Below are positions 28,356 to 37,182 of a stretch of 64,000 nucleotides of DNA, piece by piece. The position numbers and the translations under genes are program-made. The stretch's first letter is position 1; each line of letters starts with the position of its first letter. Source of the DNA: Nitrosomonadales bacterium (GTDB taxonomy: Bacteria > Pseudomonadota > Gammaproteobacteria > Burkholderiales > Gallionellaceae); assembly GCA_023259055.1 (NCBI GenBank), contig JAHFQZ010000005.1, forward strand, positions 124,001 to 188,000, read 5' to 3'. A model generated the notes under the pieces. The model did no database searches. It was not told the origin of the DNA and worked only from the letters and a program-made list of their open reading frames with translations.

Positions 28356-30554
28356 ATGGCAATAAAATTAATACCAGGCTCAATTGAAATACGCCTCATC
28401 GCGGTGATGTTGCTGCTGACGGTTTTGCCTGCCGCAGCGGTCGGCTGGATAGCCTATAAGCAAATGTTCGAGAACATCAGGTCGGAGCGAATAGGAGACG
28501 TAAGCCGGATTGCCGATTCGAAGCATGCCCAGTTGGCCATGGTCCTGACACGGGCAAATGACCGGGCGAAATCCTTTCTCTCGAATCTGGTTGCCCAGTG
28601 TGGTGGCAACGCCGCCAAACTGAGCCCTGTTTGCGCCACCAATTTGATTAAATCCTACCTGGCTGCGGAAAATGCTTCAGGCGCGTTTCTTCACAGAAAT
28701 GGAGGCGATGAAAGCCTGATCATCGGAACCTCCGCAGCCCGGAATGAAAAAAACATTACGTTTCAAGCCGGACAACTGGCGCAATTTTCCGGGATCGGCC
28801 CCGGAAACAACCTCTCATATTTCATTTCAGTAGCAGAACCTGCCGGATTCCGGATGGTAATTACCTATCCATCTTCGACGCTTGATCCTGTCTTTGCCTC
28901 CCCACCCACAGAGCTTGGGCAATCAGGGGAGACCTTTCTTGCGGATGGCGGGGGTTATTTCGTCACCAAGCCAAAATTCACTTCCACGCAAGGGCATGAG
29001 CACCCAATTTCCGCACGGCCAATGCAGTCCTGCCTGAATGGGCAGTCACGCGAAATCATTGACCCGGATTATCGGGATATTTCCACCGTCATGGGCTTCC
29101 GCTTTATTCCGGAGTTTGGATCGGCCTGCATCATGGTTCACATTGGGGAGGAGGAGGCATTTGCTCCGCTGAAATTGCTTCAGCAGCGATTGATTATTTC
29201 GATGCTGGTTTTTGGATTGATCCTTATCGTCATAACCGTCTATGTTGCCAAAAGTATCGTGAGGCCGGTAACCAGTCTTACGAAAGTAGCCCGCGCCATT
29301 GCATCAGGAGATTACGCGGTTCAGGCGGACGTAAAGGGAAATGATGAAATTTCGGAACTGGCAACGGCATTCAATTTCATGACCAGCCAGATGTACGAAC
29401 ATTCCGCACTTCTTGAAAATCAGGTAAGGGAGCGCACAAAAAAACTTGAGCAGGCCCAGCAGGAAACCATGGCGCTGCTGCGCCGCAATCAGGCATTGAT
29501 GAAGAACTCCCTGGATGGCATCATCATAATGGACGTGAAGGGCAACATCGTCGAGGCCAACGACGCCTTCTGCCGCAAGCTGGGCTATACCCGGGAAGAG
29601 ATTGCCGGCCTTAATGCGGCTGTCTGGGAAACGCAGTCGGCTGAAGAATTGCGGGCGCGCCTCGAAAACCTCATCGGCAAGAGCGATACATTCGAGACCT
29701 TGTACCGCCGCAAGGATGGGGCGTTGATCAATGTGGAAGTCAGCTCCGCTGGTGTGGAGATAGACAAAAATGAGTATATTTTTTCTTCAAGCCGCGACAT
29801 CACCGCACGCAAGCAGGGGGAAGCGCAATTGGCTGAATCCTTGTTGTCACTGCGGACCATCAACCAGGCGCTGGATGAATTCACCTATATTGCCGCGCAC
29901 GATCTCAAGGAGCCGCTGCGCGGCATCCACAACTACACCAGCTTTCTCAAGGAAGACTACGGCGACAAGCTGGATGAGAGTGCGCAGAAATACATTAACA
30001 GCATCCAGCGGCTGGCCGAACGGCTATCCGCCCTGATTGACAGCCTGTTGGCCTACTCCCGCCTGGGCAGCGGAGAATTTGCCAAAATCACGGTTGATGT
30101 AGATGCGGTGGTCGACGCCGTGGCGGAAGACATGGGCCGTTTCTGGAGGGATGCCACGCAGGGAGGGATGGGCATCGAGCTGCGCCGCAAAGGCCCCCTT
30201 GGTACAGTGCAGGGCGATGCCATGCGCATCGGGGAGGTGTTCCAGAACCTGATTTCCAACGCGGCGAAATACAATGACAAGCCGTCGAAGTGGATTGAGG
30301 TCGGCTGCGATCGTAGCGGCGCTGCTACGGTTTTTTATGTGCGCGACAACGGCATCGGCATCCTGCCGCATCATCAGGACAGCGTGTTCCGGATATTCAA
30401 GCGGCTGCACGAGCAAAACAAATATGGAGGCGGCACCGGGGCTGGCCTTACAATTACCAAAAAAATTATCGAACGCCACGGCGGACGCATCTGGCTGGAA
30501 TCCGCCCCCGGAGAAGGGACGACTTTTTATTTTACTTTGAGCGAGGGTACATAG
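28356..30554 (+). CDS. Membrane sensor histidine kinase (periplasmic sensor-HAMP-PAS-HisKA-HATPase)
   Basis: 732 residues. Transmembrane segment about 12-32, periplasmic sensor domain about 35-275, second membrane segment about 277-297, then HAMP, a coiled coil, one PAS domain with PAC tail (about 385-495; NSLDGIIIMDVKGNIVEAND), HisKA with phospho-His in IAAHDLKEPLRGIHN, and HATPase with NLISNAAKYND and GGGTGAGLTI. The AAHDLKEPLR type is found in phytochrome-like kinases whose partner is an Rcp1-type regulator; such a regulator is encoded downstream at 33831. The catalytic half is almost identical to that of the kinase at 31840. The signal is unknown. Confidence 0.92.
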   Translation: MAIKLIPGSIEIRLIAVMLLLTVLPAAAVGWIAYKQMFENIRSERIGDVSRIADSKHAQLAMVLTRANDRAKSFLSNLVAQCGGNAAKLSPVCATNLIKSYLAAENASGAFLHRNGGDESLIIGTSAARNEKNITFQAGQLAQFSGIGPGNNLSYFISVAEPAGFRMVITYPSSTLDPVFASPPTELGQSGETFLADGGGYFVTKPKFTSTQGHEHPISARPMQSCLNGQSREIIDPDYRDISTVMGFRFIPEFGSACIMVHIGEEEAFAPLKLLQQRLIISMLVFGLILIVITVYVAKSIVRPVTSLTKVARAIASGDYAVQADVKGNDEISELATAFNFMTSQMYEHSALLENQVRERTKKLEQAQQETMALLRRNQALMKNSLDGIIIMDVKGNIVEANDAFCRKLGYTREEIAGLNAAVWETQSAEELRARLENLIGKSDTFETLYRRKDGALINVEVSSAGVEIDKNEYIFSSSRDITARKQGEAQLAESLLSLRTINQALDEFTYIAAHDLKEPLRGIHNYTSFLKEDYGDKLDESAQKYINSIQRLAERLSALIDSLLAYSRLGSGEFAKITVDVDAVVDAVAEDMGRFWRDATQGGMGIELRRKGPLGTVQGDAMRIGEVFQNLISNAAKYNDKPSKWIEVGCDRSGAATVFYVRDNGIGILPHHQDSVFRIFKRLHEQNKYGGGTGAGLTITKKIIERHGGRIWLESAPGEGTTFYFTLSEGT

Positions 30555-30581
30555 CGCATGTGATGCGCGTCGGGGCCGTTT

Positions 30582-31826
30582 ATGCAAAACCTGTTCGGCG
30601 GTAAATACAATCTGTTGGCTGGGATACTGACTGCGGTTCTGCTGGTCGGCGCGCTGCTGTATGGCCAATATGGGAGTGCCAAGCCCGGCATAAAAATCGG
30701 CGTGCTGCACTCGCTCAGCGGCACGATGGCGGTGAGCGAAGCGCCGCTGGTGGATGCGGTGCGGCTGGCGGTGGAAGAAGAAAACAAGTCGGGCGGTGTG
30801 AACGGCCAGACTATCGAAATGATCGTTGCCGATTGCCGTTCGGATGCCGCGTATTGCGCGCAGCAGGCGGAGAAGTTGATCACCCAGGACGGTGTGCAGG
30901 CGTTGTTCGGCTGCTGGACGTCGGCTTGCCGCAAGGCCGTCAAACCAGTTGTCGAAAAGCACCATCATCTGTTGTTCTATCCGCTGCAATATGAAGGGCT
31001 GGAACAATCGCACGACATCATATACACCGGCGCTGCGCCCAACCAGCAAATCATCCCGATGGCGTTGTGGGCGTTGCAGCAGAAGGGCAAGCGTTTTTAC
31101 CTGATAGGTTCGGATTACATTTTTCCGCGCACCGCGAACCTCATGGTCAAGGACGTGCTGCTTGCCAAAGGCGGGCAGTTGCTGGGAGAGCGGTATGTGC
31201 CGTTGGGGGCAAGCGATATGGCGGCGGCGGTGCAAGAGATTGCCGCGCAGCACCCGGATTTTGTCTTGAACACGCTGGATGGCGACAGCAACCTGCACTT
31301 CTTCCGCGCGCTGCATGAAGCGGGCATCAGGGCAGAAAAAACGCCGGTGTTTTCCATTAGCATCAACGAAGTGGAAGTGGCGGCGATCGGGGCTGCTCTG
31401 ATGGCGGGGCATTACGCAGTGGGAAGTTATTTTCAGAGTCTGGATAGCACGGAGAGCAAGGCCTTTGTTGAGCGCTTCAGGCAACGCTTTGGCAAGGAGC
31501 GTGTGCTGGGCGACCCGATGGAGGCGGCCTACATCGGGGTAAAACTGTGGGTGGACAGCGCGCGCAATGCCGGTACGGCGGATTTGACGCTGGTGAAAAA
31601 TACCCTTGCGCAGCAAAGCATGGCCGCGCCGCAGGGCATCGTGGCGATGGACCTCGACACCAGGCATCTCTGGAAAGCTGTGCGTATCGGCAGGGCGCGC
31701 CCCGACGGGCAATTCGACATTGTCTGGCAATCCGAAGCTGCTGTGCATCCGGAGCCGTTTCCGTTTTATCGCAGCCATCAGGAATGGCTTGCCGGGCAAC
31801 GTGCTTTGACGGGAGCGGCGCGATGA
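30582..31826 (+). CDS. UrtA/AmiC-like periplasmic binding protein
   Basis: 414 residues. An N-terminal membrane or signal segment (about 11-27) is followed by a type I periplasmic binding fold: IKIGVLHSLSGTMAVSE, ALFGCWTSACRKAVKPV, LFYPLQYEGLEQS and NTLDGDSNLHFF are typical of urea/short-amide binding proteins (UrtA, FmdD, AmiC). No permease or ATPase gene is near. Instead it lies between two sensor kinases, so it probably presents a ligand such as urea or an amide to their periplasmic domains. Lack of a lipobox suggests a membrane-tethered or secreted form. Confidence 0.85.
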   Translation: MQNLFGGKYNLLAGILTAVLLVGALLYGQYGSAKPGIKIGVLHSLSGTMAVSEAPLVDAVRLAVEEENKSGGVNGQTIEMIVADCRSDAAYCAQQAEKLITQDGVQALFGCWTSACRKAVKPVVEKHHHLLFYPLQYEGLEQSHDIIYTGAAPNQQIIPMALWALQQKGKRFYLIGSDYIFPRTANLMVKDVLLAKGGQLLGERYVPLGASDMAAAVQEIAAQHPDFVLNTLDGDSNLHFFRALHEAGIRAEKTPVFSISINEVEVAAIGAALMAGHYAVGSYFQSLDSTESKAFVERFRQRFGKERVLGDPMEAAYIGVKLWVDSARNAGTADLTLVKNTLAQQSMAAPQGIVAMDLDTRHLWKAVRIGRARPDGQFDIVWQSEAAVHPEPFPFYRSHQEWLAGQRALTGAAR

Positions 31827-31839
31827 ACCGAGGTGTGAC

Positions 31840-33831
31840 ATGAAATTTACCTCGCTCACCTACCGCCTGGTGCTTTGGTTTATCGTTGTTGCGCTGCTGC
31901 CGCTGCTCCTGTTTGGCTATCTGAGCATGCAGCAAAACGAGGTCGCGTTGCGCGCCGAAGCGCAGGCGCGGATGTCGCGCCTTGCGGATATCAAGGCAAT
32001 GCAGATCAAGACCTATCTGGCGGAGCGCGTCCAGGATGTGGAGATGCTGGCGCGCGGCATTCTGGTAGAGCAGGCCATGTCCGGCTTGTTGCGCGCTTAC
32101 TTGCAACACGGCCCAGATTCCGTGGAATACCGGATGACGGACAAGCAATTCCGCAGCCGCTTTTCAGCCTACATTAACGAGAGCGCGCTGTTTTACGATG
32201 TGTTCCTGATTACGCCGCAGGGCGAAATTATCTATACCGACAAGCACGAAGCGGACTTCGCCACCAATCTGCTCGGCGGCCCGTACCGCGATTCGCAACT
32301 GGCCAAGGCATTCCGCGAATCCAGCATGACCTTCGAAAGCAGTTTTTCCAGTTTTGAGATTTATACGCCTTCCAATGCGCCCGCCGCTTTCGTTGCCGCA
32401 CCCATAATGCACGACGGCGTATTTCGCGGTGTAATTGCCTTTCAGCTCAGCACCGAAAATATCTACCGGGTGGCGATGGAAACCAGCGGGCTGGGTGTGA
32501 CCGGGGAAATTGTGCTGGCCAAATTGACGGGCGCCGACGAAGCCTTGTTTGTCGCACCGCTCAGGCATGACCCGCTGGCCGCCTTGCAGCGCAAGATAAA
32601 TTTGAAAACGACGGCTGTCCCGATGCGCCACGCGTTGGCCGGCAGGCATGGCAACGGAACGGCAATTGACTATAGCGGCAGGCAGGTCGTTGCCGCCTGG
32701 CGCTACCTGCCCGAATTGCGTTGGGGGATGGTGGTCAAGATGGATGCCGACGAAGTTTTCGCGCCTCTTTACCAACAGCGGAAAACCCTGCTGCAGGCAT
32801 TGCTGGCATTGGTGTTGCTGGCTGGAGTGATTGCATTCATTTTTGGCAGGCAAATGGTCGCACCGCTCAAGGCCTTTGCGCTCACCGCAAATGAGATTGC
32901 CCAGGGCAACCTGGACAAACGTGTTGCCGAAACCGGTACTGATGAAGTCGGTGCGCTGGGACGCGCCTTCAACCGCATGACCGAAAACCTGCAAACACTG
33001 TACCGCACGCTGGAGGACCGCGTCGAGGAGCGCACCCGTGAGTTGAATGTAACCAATGAGCAATTACAAGAAGAGATTATCGAGCGAGAGCATATCGAAG
33101 CGCAATTAATGGAATCTATGGCGTTACTGCAGACCACCAACAAGTCACTGGATGAATTCACCTATATCGCCGCGCATGATCTCAAGGAGCCGCTGCGCGG
33201 CATTCACAACTACACCAGCTTTCTCAAGGAAGACTACGCCGAGCGGCTGGATGAGAATGCGCGGCAATACATCAGCAGCATCCAGCGGCTGGCAGAACGG
33301 CTATCCGACTTGATTGACCGCCTTTTGGCCTATTCCCGTCTGGGCAACACTAAGCTCGCAAAAGTCCCGGTTGATGTGGATGCGGTGGTTGATGCGGTAG
33401 CGGAAGACTTGAGCCGTTTCTGGATGGCTCCCTCGCTCGGCGGGATGGGCATCGAGCTGCGCCGCAATGGTACCTTGGGAACTGTCCAGGGGGACGCCAC
33501 CCGTATCGGCGAAGTGTTCCAGAACCTTATTTCCAATGCGGCGAAATATAATGACAAGCAATCGAAATGGATAGAAGTCGGCTGTGACCGTAGCGGCGCT
33601 GCTACTGTTTTTTATGTGCGCGACAACGGCATCGGCATCCAGCCGCATCATCAGGGCAGCGTTTTCCGGATATTCAAACGGCTGCATGAACAAAACAAAT
33701 ATGGCGGAGGAACCGGTGCTGGCCTTACAATTACCAAAAAAATTATCGAACTTCACGGTGGCCGCATCTGGCTGGAATCCGTCCCGGGAGAAGGAACTGT
33801 ATTTTATTTTACTTTGAGTGAGGAAGCATAA
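31840..33831 (+). CDS. Membrane sensor histidine kinase (Cache-like sensor-HAMP-HisKA-HATPase)
   Basis: 663 residues. Membrane segment about 10-28, a double-Cache-like periplasmic domain about 40-315, second membrane segment near 325-345, HAMP about 345-400, a coiled coil, HisKA (IAAHDLKEPLRGIHN) and HATPase (NLISNAAKYND; GGGTGAGLTI). No PAS domain, unlike the kinase at 28356, but the last about 230 residues are nearly identical to it. The stop codon TAA shares its last base with the ATG of the next gene (TAATG), so kinase and regulator are translationally coupled. Confidence 0.92.
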   Translation: MKFTSLTYRLVLWFIVVALLPLLLFGYLSMQQNEVALRAEAQARMSRLADIKAMQIKTYLAERVQDVEMLARGILVEQAMSGLLRAYLQHGPDSVEYRMTDKQFRSRFSAYINESALFYDVFLITPQGEIIYTDKHEADFATNLLGGPYRDSQLAKAFRESSMTFESSFSSFEIYTPSNAPAAFVAAPIMHDGVFRGVIAFQLSTENIYRVAMETSGLGVTGEIVLAKLTGADEALFVAPLRHDPLAALQRKINLKTTAVPMRHALAGRHGNGTAIDYSGRQVVAAWRYLPELRWGMVVKMDADEVFAPLYQQRKTLLQALLALVLLAGVIAFIFGRQMVAPLKAFALTANEIAQGNLDKRVAETGTDEVGALGRAFNRMTENLQTLYRTLEDRVEERTRELNVTNEQLQEEIIEREHIEAQLMESMALLQTTNKSLDEFTYIAAHDLKEPLRGIHNYTSFLKEDYAERLDENARQYISSIQRLAERLSDLIDRLLAYSRLGNTKLAKVPVDVDAVVDAVAEDLSRFWMAPSLGGMGIELRRNGTLGTVQGDATRIGEVFQNLISNAAKYNDKQSKWIEVGCDRSGAATVFYVRDNGIGIQPHHQGSVFRIFKRLHEQNKYGGGTGAGLTITKKIIELHGGRIWLESVPGEGTVFYFTLSEEA

Positions 33832-34283
33832 TGCCAGGAGACATGTCTCAAATCATTCTGATCGTCGAGGACAGCGACGATGACTATATAGCTACAGTGC
33901 GCGCCTTCAAGAAGGCCAATTTGATCAACCCGGTACAGCGCTGCACCAATGGAGACCAGGCGATTGATTATTTGCTGCAGCGCGGGGAATTTTCCGGACC
34001 AGGCAAAGCGCCCCGGCCAAGCATCATTCTGCTCGACTTGAACCTGCCGGGCACGGACGGCAAGGAAGTGCTGCGCGTCATCAAGGCCGATCCAGATTTG
34101 CAAAAGATTCCCGTCATTGTCCTGACGACATCCAATTCCGAGCAGGACATTGAACATTGCTATGCCGCCGGCGCAAATTCCTACGTGCAGAAGCCCGTGG
34201 ATCTGGTCGGGTTCATCCAGTCAATTGCTCGGCTCACCGACTACTGGTTCAACGTCTCCATCTTGCCGAAAAACATCAAATGA
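33831..34283 (+). CDS. Rcp1-type single-domain response regulator
   Basis: 150 residues: acidic cluster VEDSDDD, phosphoacceptor Asp in ILLDLNLPGTDGKE, Thr in VLTTS, Lys in VQKPVD. The longer loop after the first helix (RGEFSGPGKAPRPS) and KEVLRVIKADPDLQKIPV are typical of Rcp1-like regulators that pair with AAHDLKEPLR kinases. It has no output domain. It overlaps the upstream kinase by one base and the downstream multi-PAS kinase by four (ATGA), so a relay among the three is plausible. Confidence 0.93.
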   Translation: MPGDMSQIILIVEDSDDDYIATVRAFKKANLINPVQRCTNGDQAIDYLLQRGEFSGPGKAPRPSIILLDLNLPGTDGKEVLRVIKADPDLQKIPVIVLTTSNSEQDIEHCYAAGANSYVQKPVDLVGFIQSIARLTDYWFNVSILPKNIK

Positions 34284-36946
34284 CCACAACCATCCTTGTC
34301 GTCGACGACAGTGAAGACGACCAGCGTCTCTACCGTCGCGCCTTCAAGGATTTTGACTGTGTTCTGGAGATGGCTTCGACAGCAGAGGCCGGGCTGGCAC
34401 GCATAGAAGTTACCAGTCCGGATTCCAAGCGTCCCGACCTGATCCTGCTCGATTACAACCTGCCGGATATGGATGGACTCAGCTTCATAAAGAGGCTGGT
34501 CGAATTTTCTGACATTCCCGTTCCTGTCTCAATTCCCATTCCCATACCTGTCCCCATCCCCATCTCCATCCCCATCCCCATCGTCATGCTGACCGGGGAG
34601 AATAATGCGGCTGTCGCCGTCGAGGCGATGAAGCATGGCGTCTATGATTATCTGGTCAAAGATACCGAGGGACTATACCTGAGGCTGCTGCCGGATTTGA
34701 TCGGGCGTGTCATGGCTGCCCATGCCCAACGTGAACAAGTTGTACGGCTGCAGCAGGAAACCGAGGCGCTGCTGCACCGCAACCGGACATTGATGCAAAA
34801 CTCCATGGATGGCATCCATGTGATGGATATGCGCGGCAATATCGTGGAGGCCAATGACGCCTTTTGCCGTATGTTGGGTTACACCCCGGAGGAAATGTCC
34901 CGCCTTAGCGTTGCTGATTGGGATGTGCAATGGTCGGCGGAGGAGCTGAGGGAACGCTTCAGGGAACTCATCGGCAAAAGCGCCCGGTTAGAGACTGTCC
35001 ATCGCCGCAAGGACAGGTCGCTGATCAATGTCGAGATCAGCTCCTCCTGCATGGAGATTGAAGGGCAGTATTTAGTTTTTGCTGCCAGCCGCGACATTAC
35101 CGAGCGCAAGCGTGCCGAGGAAGAACTGAAGCTAAGTGCGCAACTTCTGAACAGCACCTCCGACTCAGTCTTCCTGATTGATTTAGATGGGAACTTCGTA
35201 TACCTGAACGAGGCCGCGTGGAAGTCGCGCGGCTACACGCAGGACGAATTGATGGCAATGAACGTGCGCGAACTAACTACGCCGGAGTTCAGCAAGCTCG
35301 TTGCGCCGCGCATGAAAGAGGTGCTGGAAAATGGTTATGGCACCATTGAATCCGAGCACCGATGCAAAGACGGCTCCATCTTGTCCGTCGAAGTCAGCTC
35401 TCGGGTTATTGAGTCCGGCGGAAGGAAGCTGCTGCTTTCGGCGAGCCGCGACATCACCGAACGCAAGAAGGCCGAGGCGGCATTGTTGCAGGGCGAAGCC
35501 AACCTGCGCGCCATGCTGGACAACTCGCCTTATATGACATGGCTGAAAGACACTAAAGGCCGTTACATCACAATCAACAAGGTGTTTGCCGATTATCTCC
35601 GGCTCGCGGAAGTCAGCCAGGCCATAGGCAAGACCGATCTGGATTTGCAGCCGAAGGAGCTGGCGGAAAAATATCGCGCCGATGATGCCGAGGTGATGGC
35701 AGCACGCAAACGGAAGACTGTCGAGGAGTCAGCATTTGATGGTAAAAATATCCACTGGGTTGAAACCTCCAAAACCCCCATCATCGACAAACAGGGCAAT
35801 GTGCTTGGCACTGTAGGCTTTGCCAGAGACATCACCGAGCGCAAGAAGGCCGAGGAAAAATTATTGCAGGAAAGAGCGGCCGAGCACAAACGCGCGGAAA
35901 TATTGGAGCAACAGTTCGGCCAATTGCTGCGAAGTTCTTTCAACGAAATATACCTGTTCGATGCCGAATCACTGCGTTTCCTGCAAGTGAGCGAAGGCGC
36001 AAAGAAAAACCTGGGGTATTCAGACAGCGAACTGCAACAACTCACGCCGCTGGACTTGAAGTTGTCATATAGCCGGAAACAATTCACGGAGTTGATTGCC
36101 CCTCTCATCAGCGGCGAGCAGCAATCACTGCTTTTCGAGACAGTTCATCGCCGCAAGGATGGCACGTCTTATCCGGTGGAAGTTCGTCTCCAGCTCATTG
36201 CTTCGGAACCATCCGTGTTTGTGGCCGTCGTCCAGGACATCACCGAACGCCATCGTGCAGAAAGCCAGTTGCGTGAATTCACTTCGCACCTTCAGACCGT
36301 GCGCGAGGAAGAAAAAGCCAGTGTTGCGCGGGAAATCCACGACGACCTGGGCGGCACGTTGGCTGCGCTAAAAATGGATGCATACTGGCTCGCGCAGAAT
36401 CTGGAGGAGAATAAGGAAATGCTGCCGCTGCTGGATCGCGTCGAATCCATGCACGTAATGCTCGACACCGCAGTGAAAGCCATGCGCCGCATCATCAGCG
36501 ATCTGCGCCCGACCATACTCGACGATTTCGGTCTGACGGAGGCGATTAAATGGCAGTGTGCCCAGTTCCAGCAACGCTCCGGTATAGAATGCCGGGCTGC
36601 CTGCATAGATGGTGAAGTCAATGGCTGTGAAAATGAGCTGGACAAGACACTAACAATCAACCTGTTCCGTATAGTTCAGGAAGCTCTCACCAATGTCGCG
36701 CGGCATTCAGGTGCATCCAGGGTGGAAATCAAACTGCACCGGAATGATGAAGAGGTTGAGCTGTCGATTTGCGACAATGGCCGGGGCCTGCCGGAAGGGC
36801 ACACCGTAGCCACGACTTCGTATGGTGTGCGCGGCATGTGCGAGCGTGTCAAACAGTTGGATGGCAAGATCGAATTCGACAGCCCGCCCGGCGGCGGATT
36901 TCGTATAACGGTAATATTACCGCTGCCTGCCGGGAACAAAAGGTAA
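34280..36946 (+). CDS. REC-PAS(4)-HisKA_3-HATPase sensor kinase with Ile/Pro repeat
   Basis: 888 residues from the ATG overlapping the preceding stop. Receiver domain about 1-130 (Asp in LLDYNLPDMDG). Within it, between helix 3 and strand 4, residues about 79-101 are an Ile/Pro/Val/Ser repeat encoded by CCCATC-like hexamers (34513-34582), then the normal VMLTGE continues. Four PAS/PAC units follow (about 165-285, 290-410, 415-540, 550-680), each ending DITER. Then a HisKA_3 domain with phospho-His in AREIHDDLGGTLAALK, and a NarL-type HATPase (EALTNVARHSGAS, DNGRGLP). HisKA_3 kinases normally phosphorylate NarL/LuxR regulators, none of which is adjacent. Cytoplasmic. Confidence 0.92.
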   Translation: MTTTILVVDDSEDDQRLYRRAFKDFDCVLEMASTAEAGLARIEVTSPDSKRPDLILLDYNLPDMDGLSFIKRLVEFSDIPVPVSIPIPIPVPIPISIPIPIVMLTGENNAAVAVEAMKHGVYDYLVKDTEGLYLRLLPDLIGRVMAAHAQREQVVRLQQETEALLHRNRTLMQNSMDGIHVMDMRGNIVEANDAFCRMLGYTPEEMSRLSVADWDVQWSAEELRERFRELIGKSARLETVHRRKDRSLINVEISSSCMEIEGQYLVFAASRDITERKRAEEELKLSAQLLNSTSDSVFLIDLDGNFVYLNEAAWKSRGYTQDELMAMNVRELTTPEFSKLVAPRMKEVLENGYGTIESEHRCKDGSILSVEVSSRVIESGGRKLLLSASRDITERKKAEAALLQGEANLRAMLDNSPYMTWLKDTKGRYITINKVFADYLRLAEVSQAIGKTDLDLQPKELAEKYRADDAEVMAARKRKTVEESAFDGKNIHWVETSKTPIIDKQGNVLGTVGFARDITERKKAEEKLLQERAAEHKRAEILEQQFGQLLRSSFNEIYLFDAESLRFLQVSEGAKKNLGYSDSELQQLTPLDLKLSYSRKQFTELIAPLISGEQQSLLFETVHRRKDGTSYPVEVRLQLIASEPSVFVAVVQDITERHRAESQLREFTSHLQTVREEEKASVAREIHDDLGGTLAALKMDAYWLAQNLEENKEMLPLLDRVESMHVMLDTAVKAMRRIISDLRPTILDDFGLTEAIKWQCAQFQQRSGIECRAACIDGEVNGCENELDKTLTINLFRIVQEALTNVARHSGASRVEIKLHRNDEEVELSICDNGRGLPEGHTVATTSYGVRGMCERVKQLDGKIEFDSPPGGGFRITVILPLPAGNKR
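34513..34582 (+). repeat. CCCATC-type hexamer repeat inside a receiver domain
   Basis: About 70 bases made of imperfect 6-base units (CCCATT, CCCATA, CCTGTC, CCCATC, TCCATC). It encodes alternating Ile/Val/Ser and Pro. Being a multiple of three per unit, copy changes keep the frame. Coding-strand pyrimidine bias is strong. Confidence 0.85.
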
Positions 36947-37127
36947 TTAAACTGGCACGTCAATTAAATCCCCATGTTTTCTGTGGCTCCAGACGCGAGC
37001 GATGCGGTTCGTGCCTGATAGAACTTCTAGCCATTCCACTAAGCAATCCAAAAACGATTGCTAAGTGGCTGGTTATCACCGCATCCTGTGGCACAGTAAA
37101 TATGTAGCTGTGCGAACTGGCGAATTA

Positions 37128-37156
37128 TTTACCGGCTTGCCCGACATGCGTATAAT
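37128..37156 (+). promoter_or_regulatory. guaB promoter
   Basis: TTTACC (37128-37133), 17-base spacer, TATAAT (37151-37156), 26 bases before the guaB ATG at 37183. The upstream gap from 36947 has no other assigned element. Confidence 0.7.
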
Positions 37157-37182
37157 GCCTGCTTTGCCGAGGGCTGCTAAAT

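Noticed and set aside
30024-31859. 611-codon open frame on the minus strand
   Set aside because: Antisense to the kinase end and the UrtA-like gene, rich in His/Arg/Gln as expected for a shadow frame, no motif.
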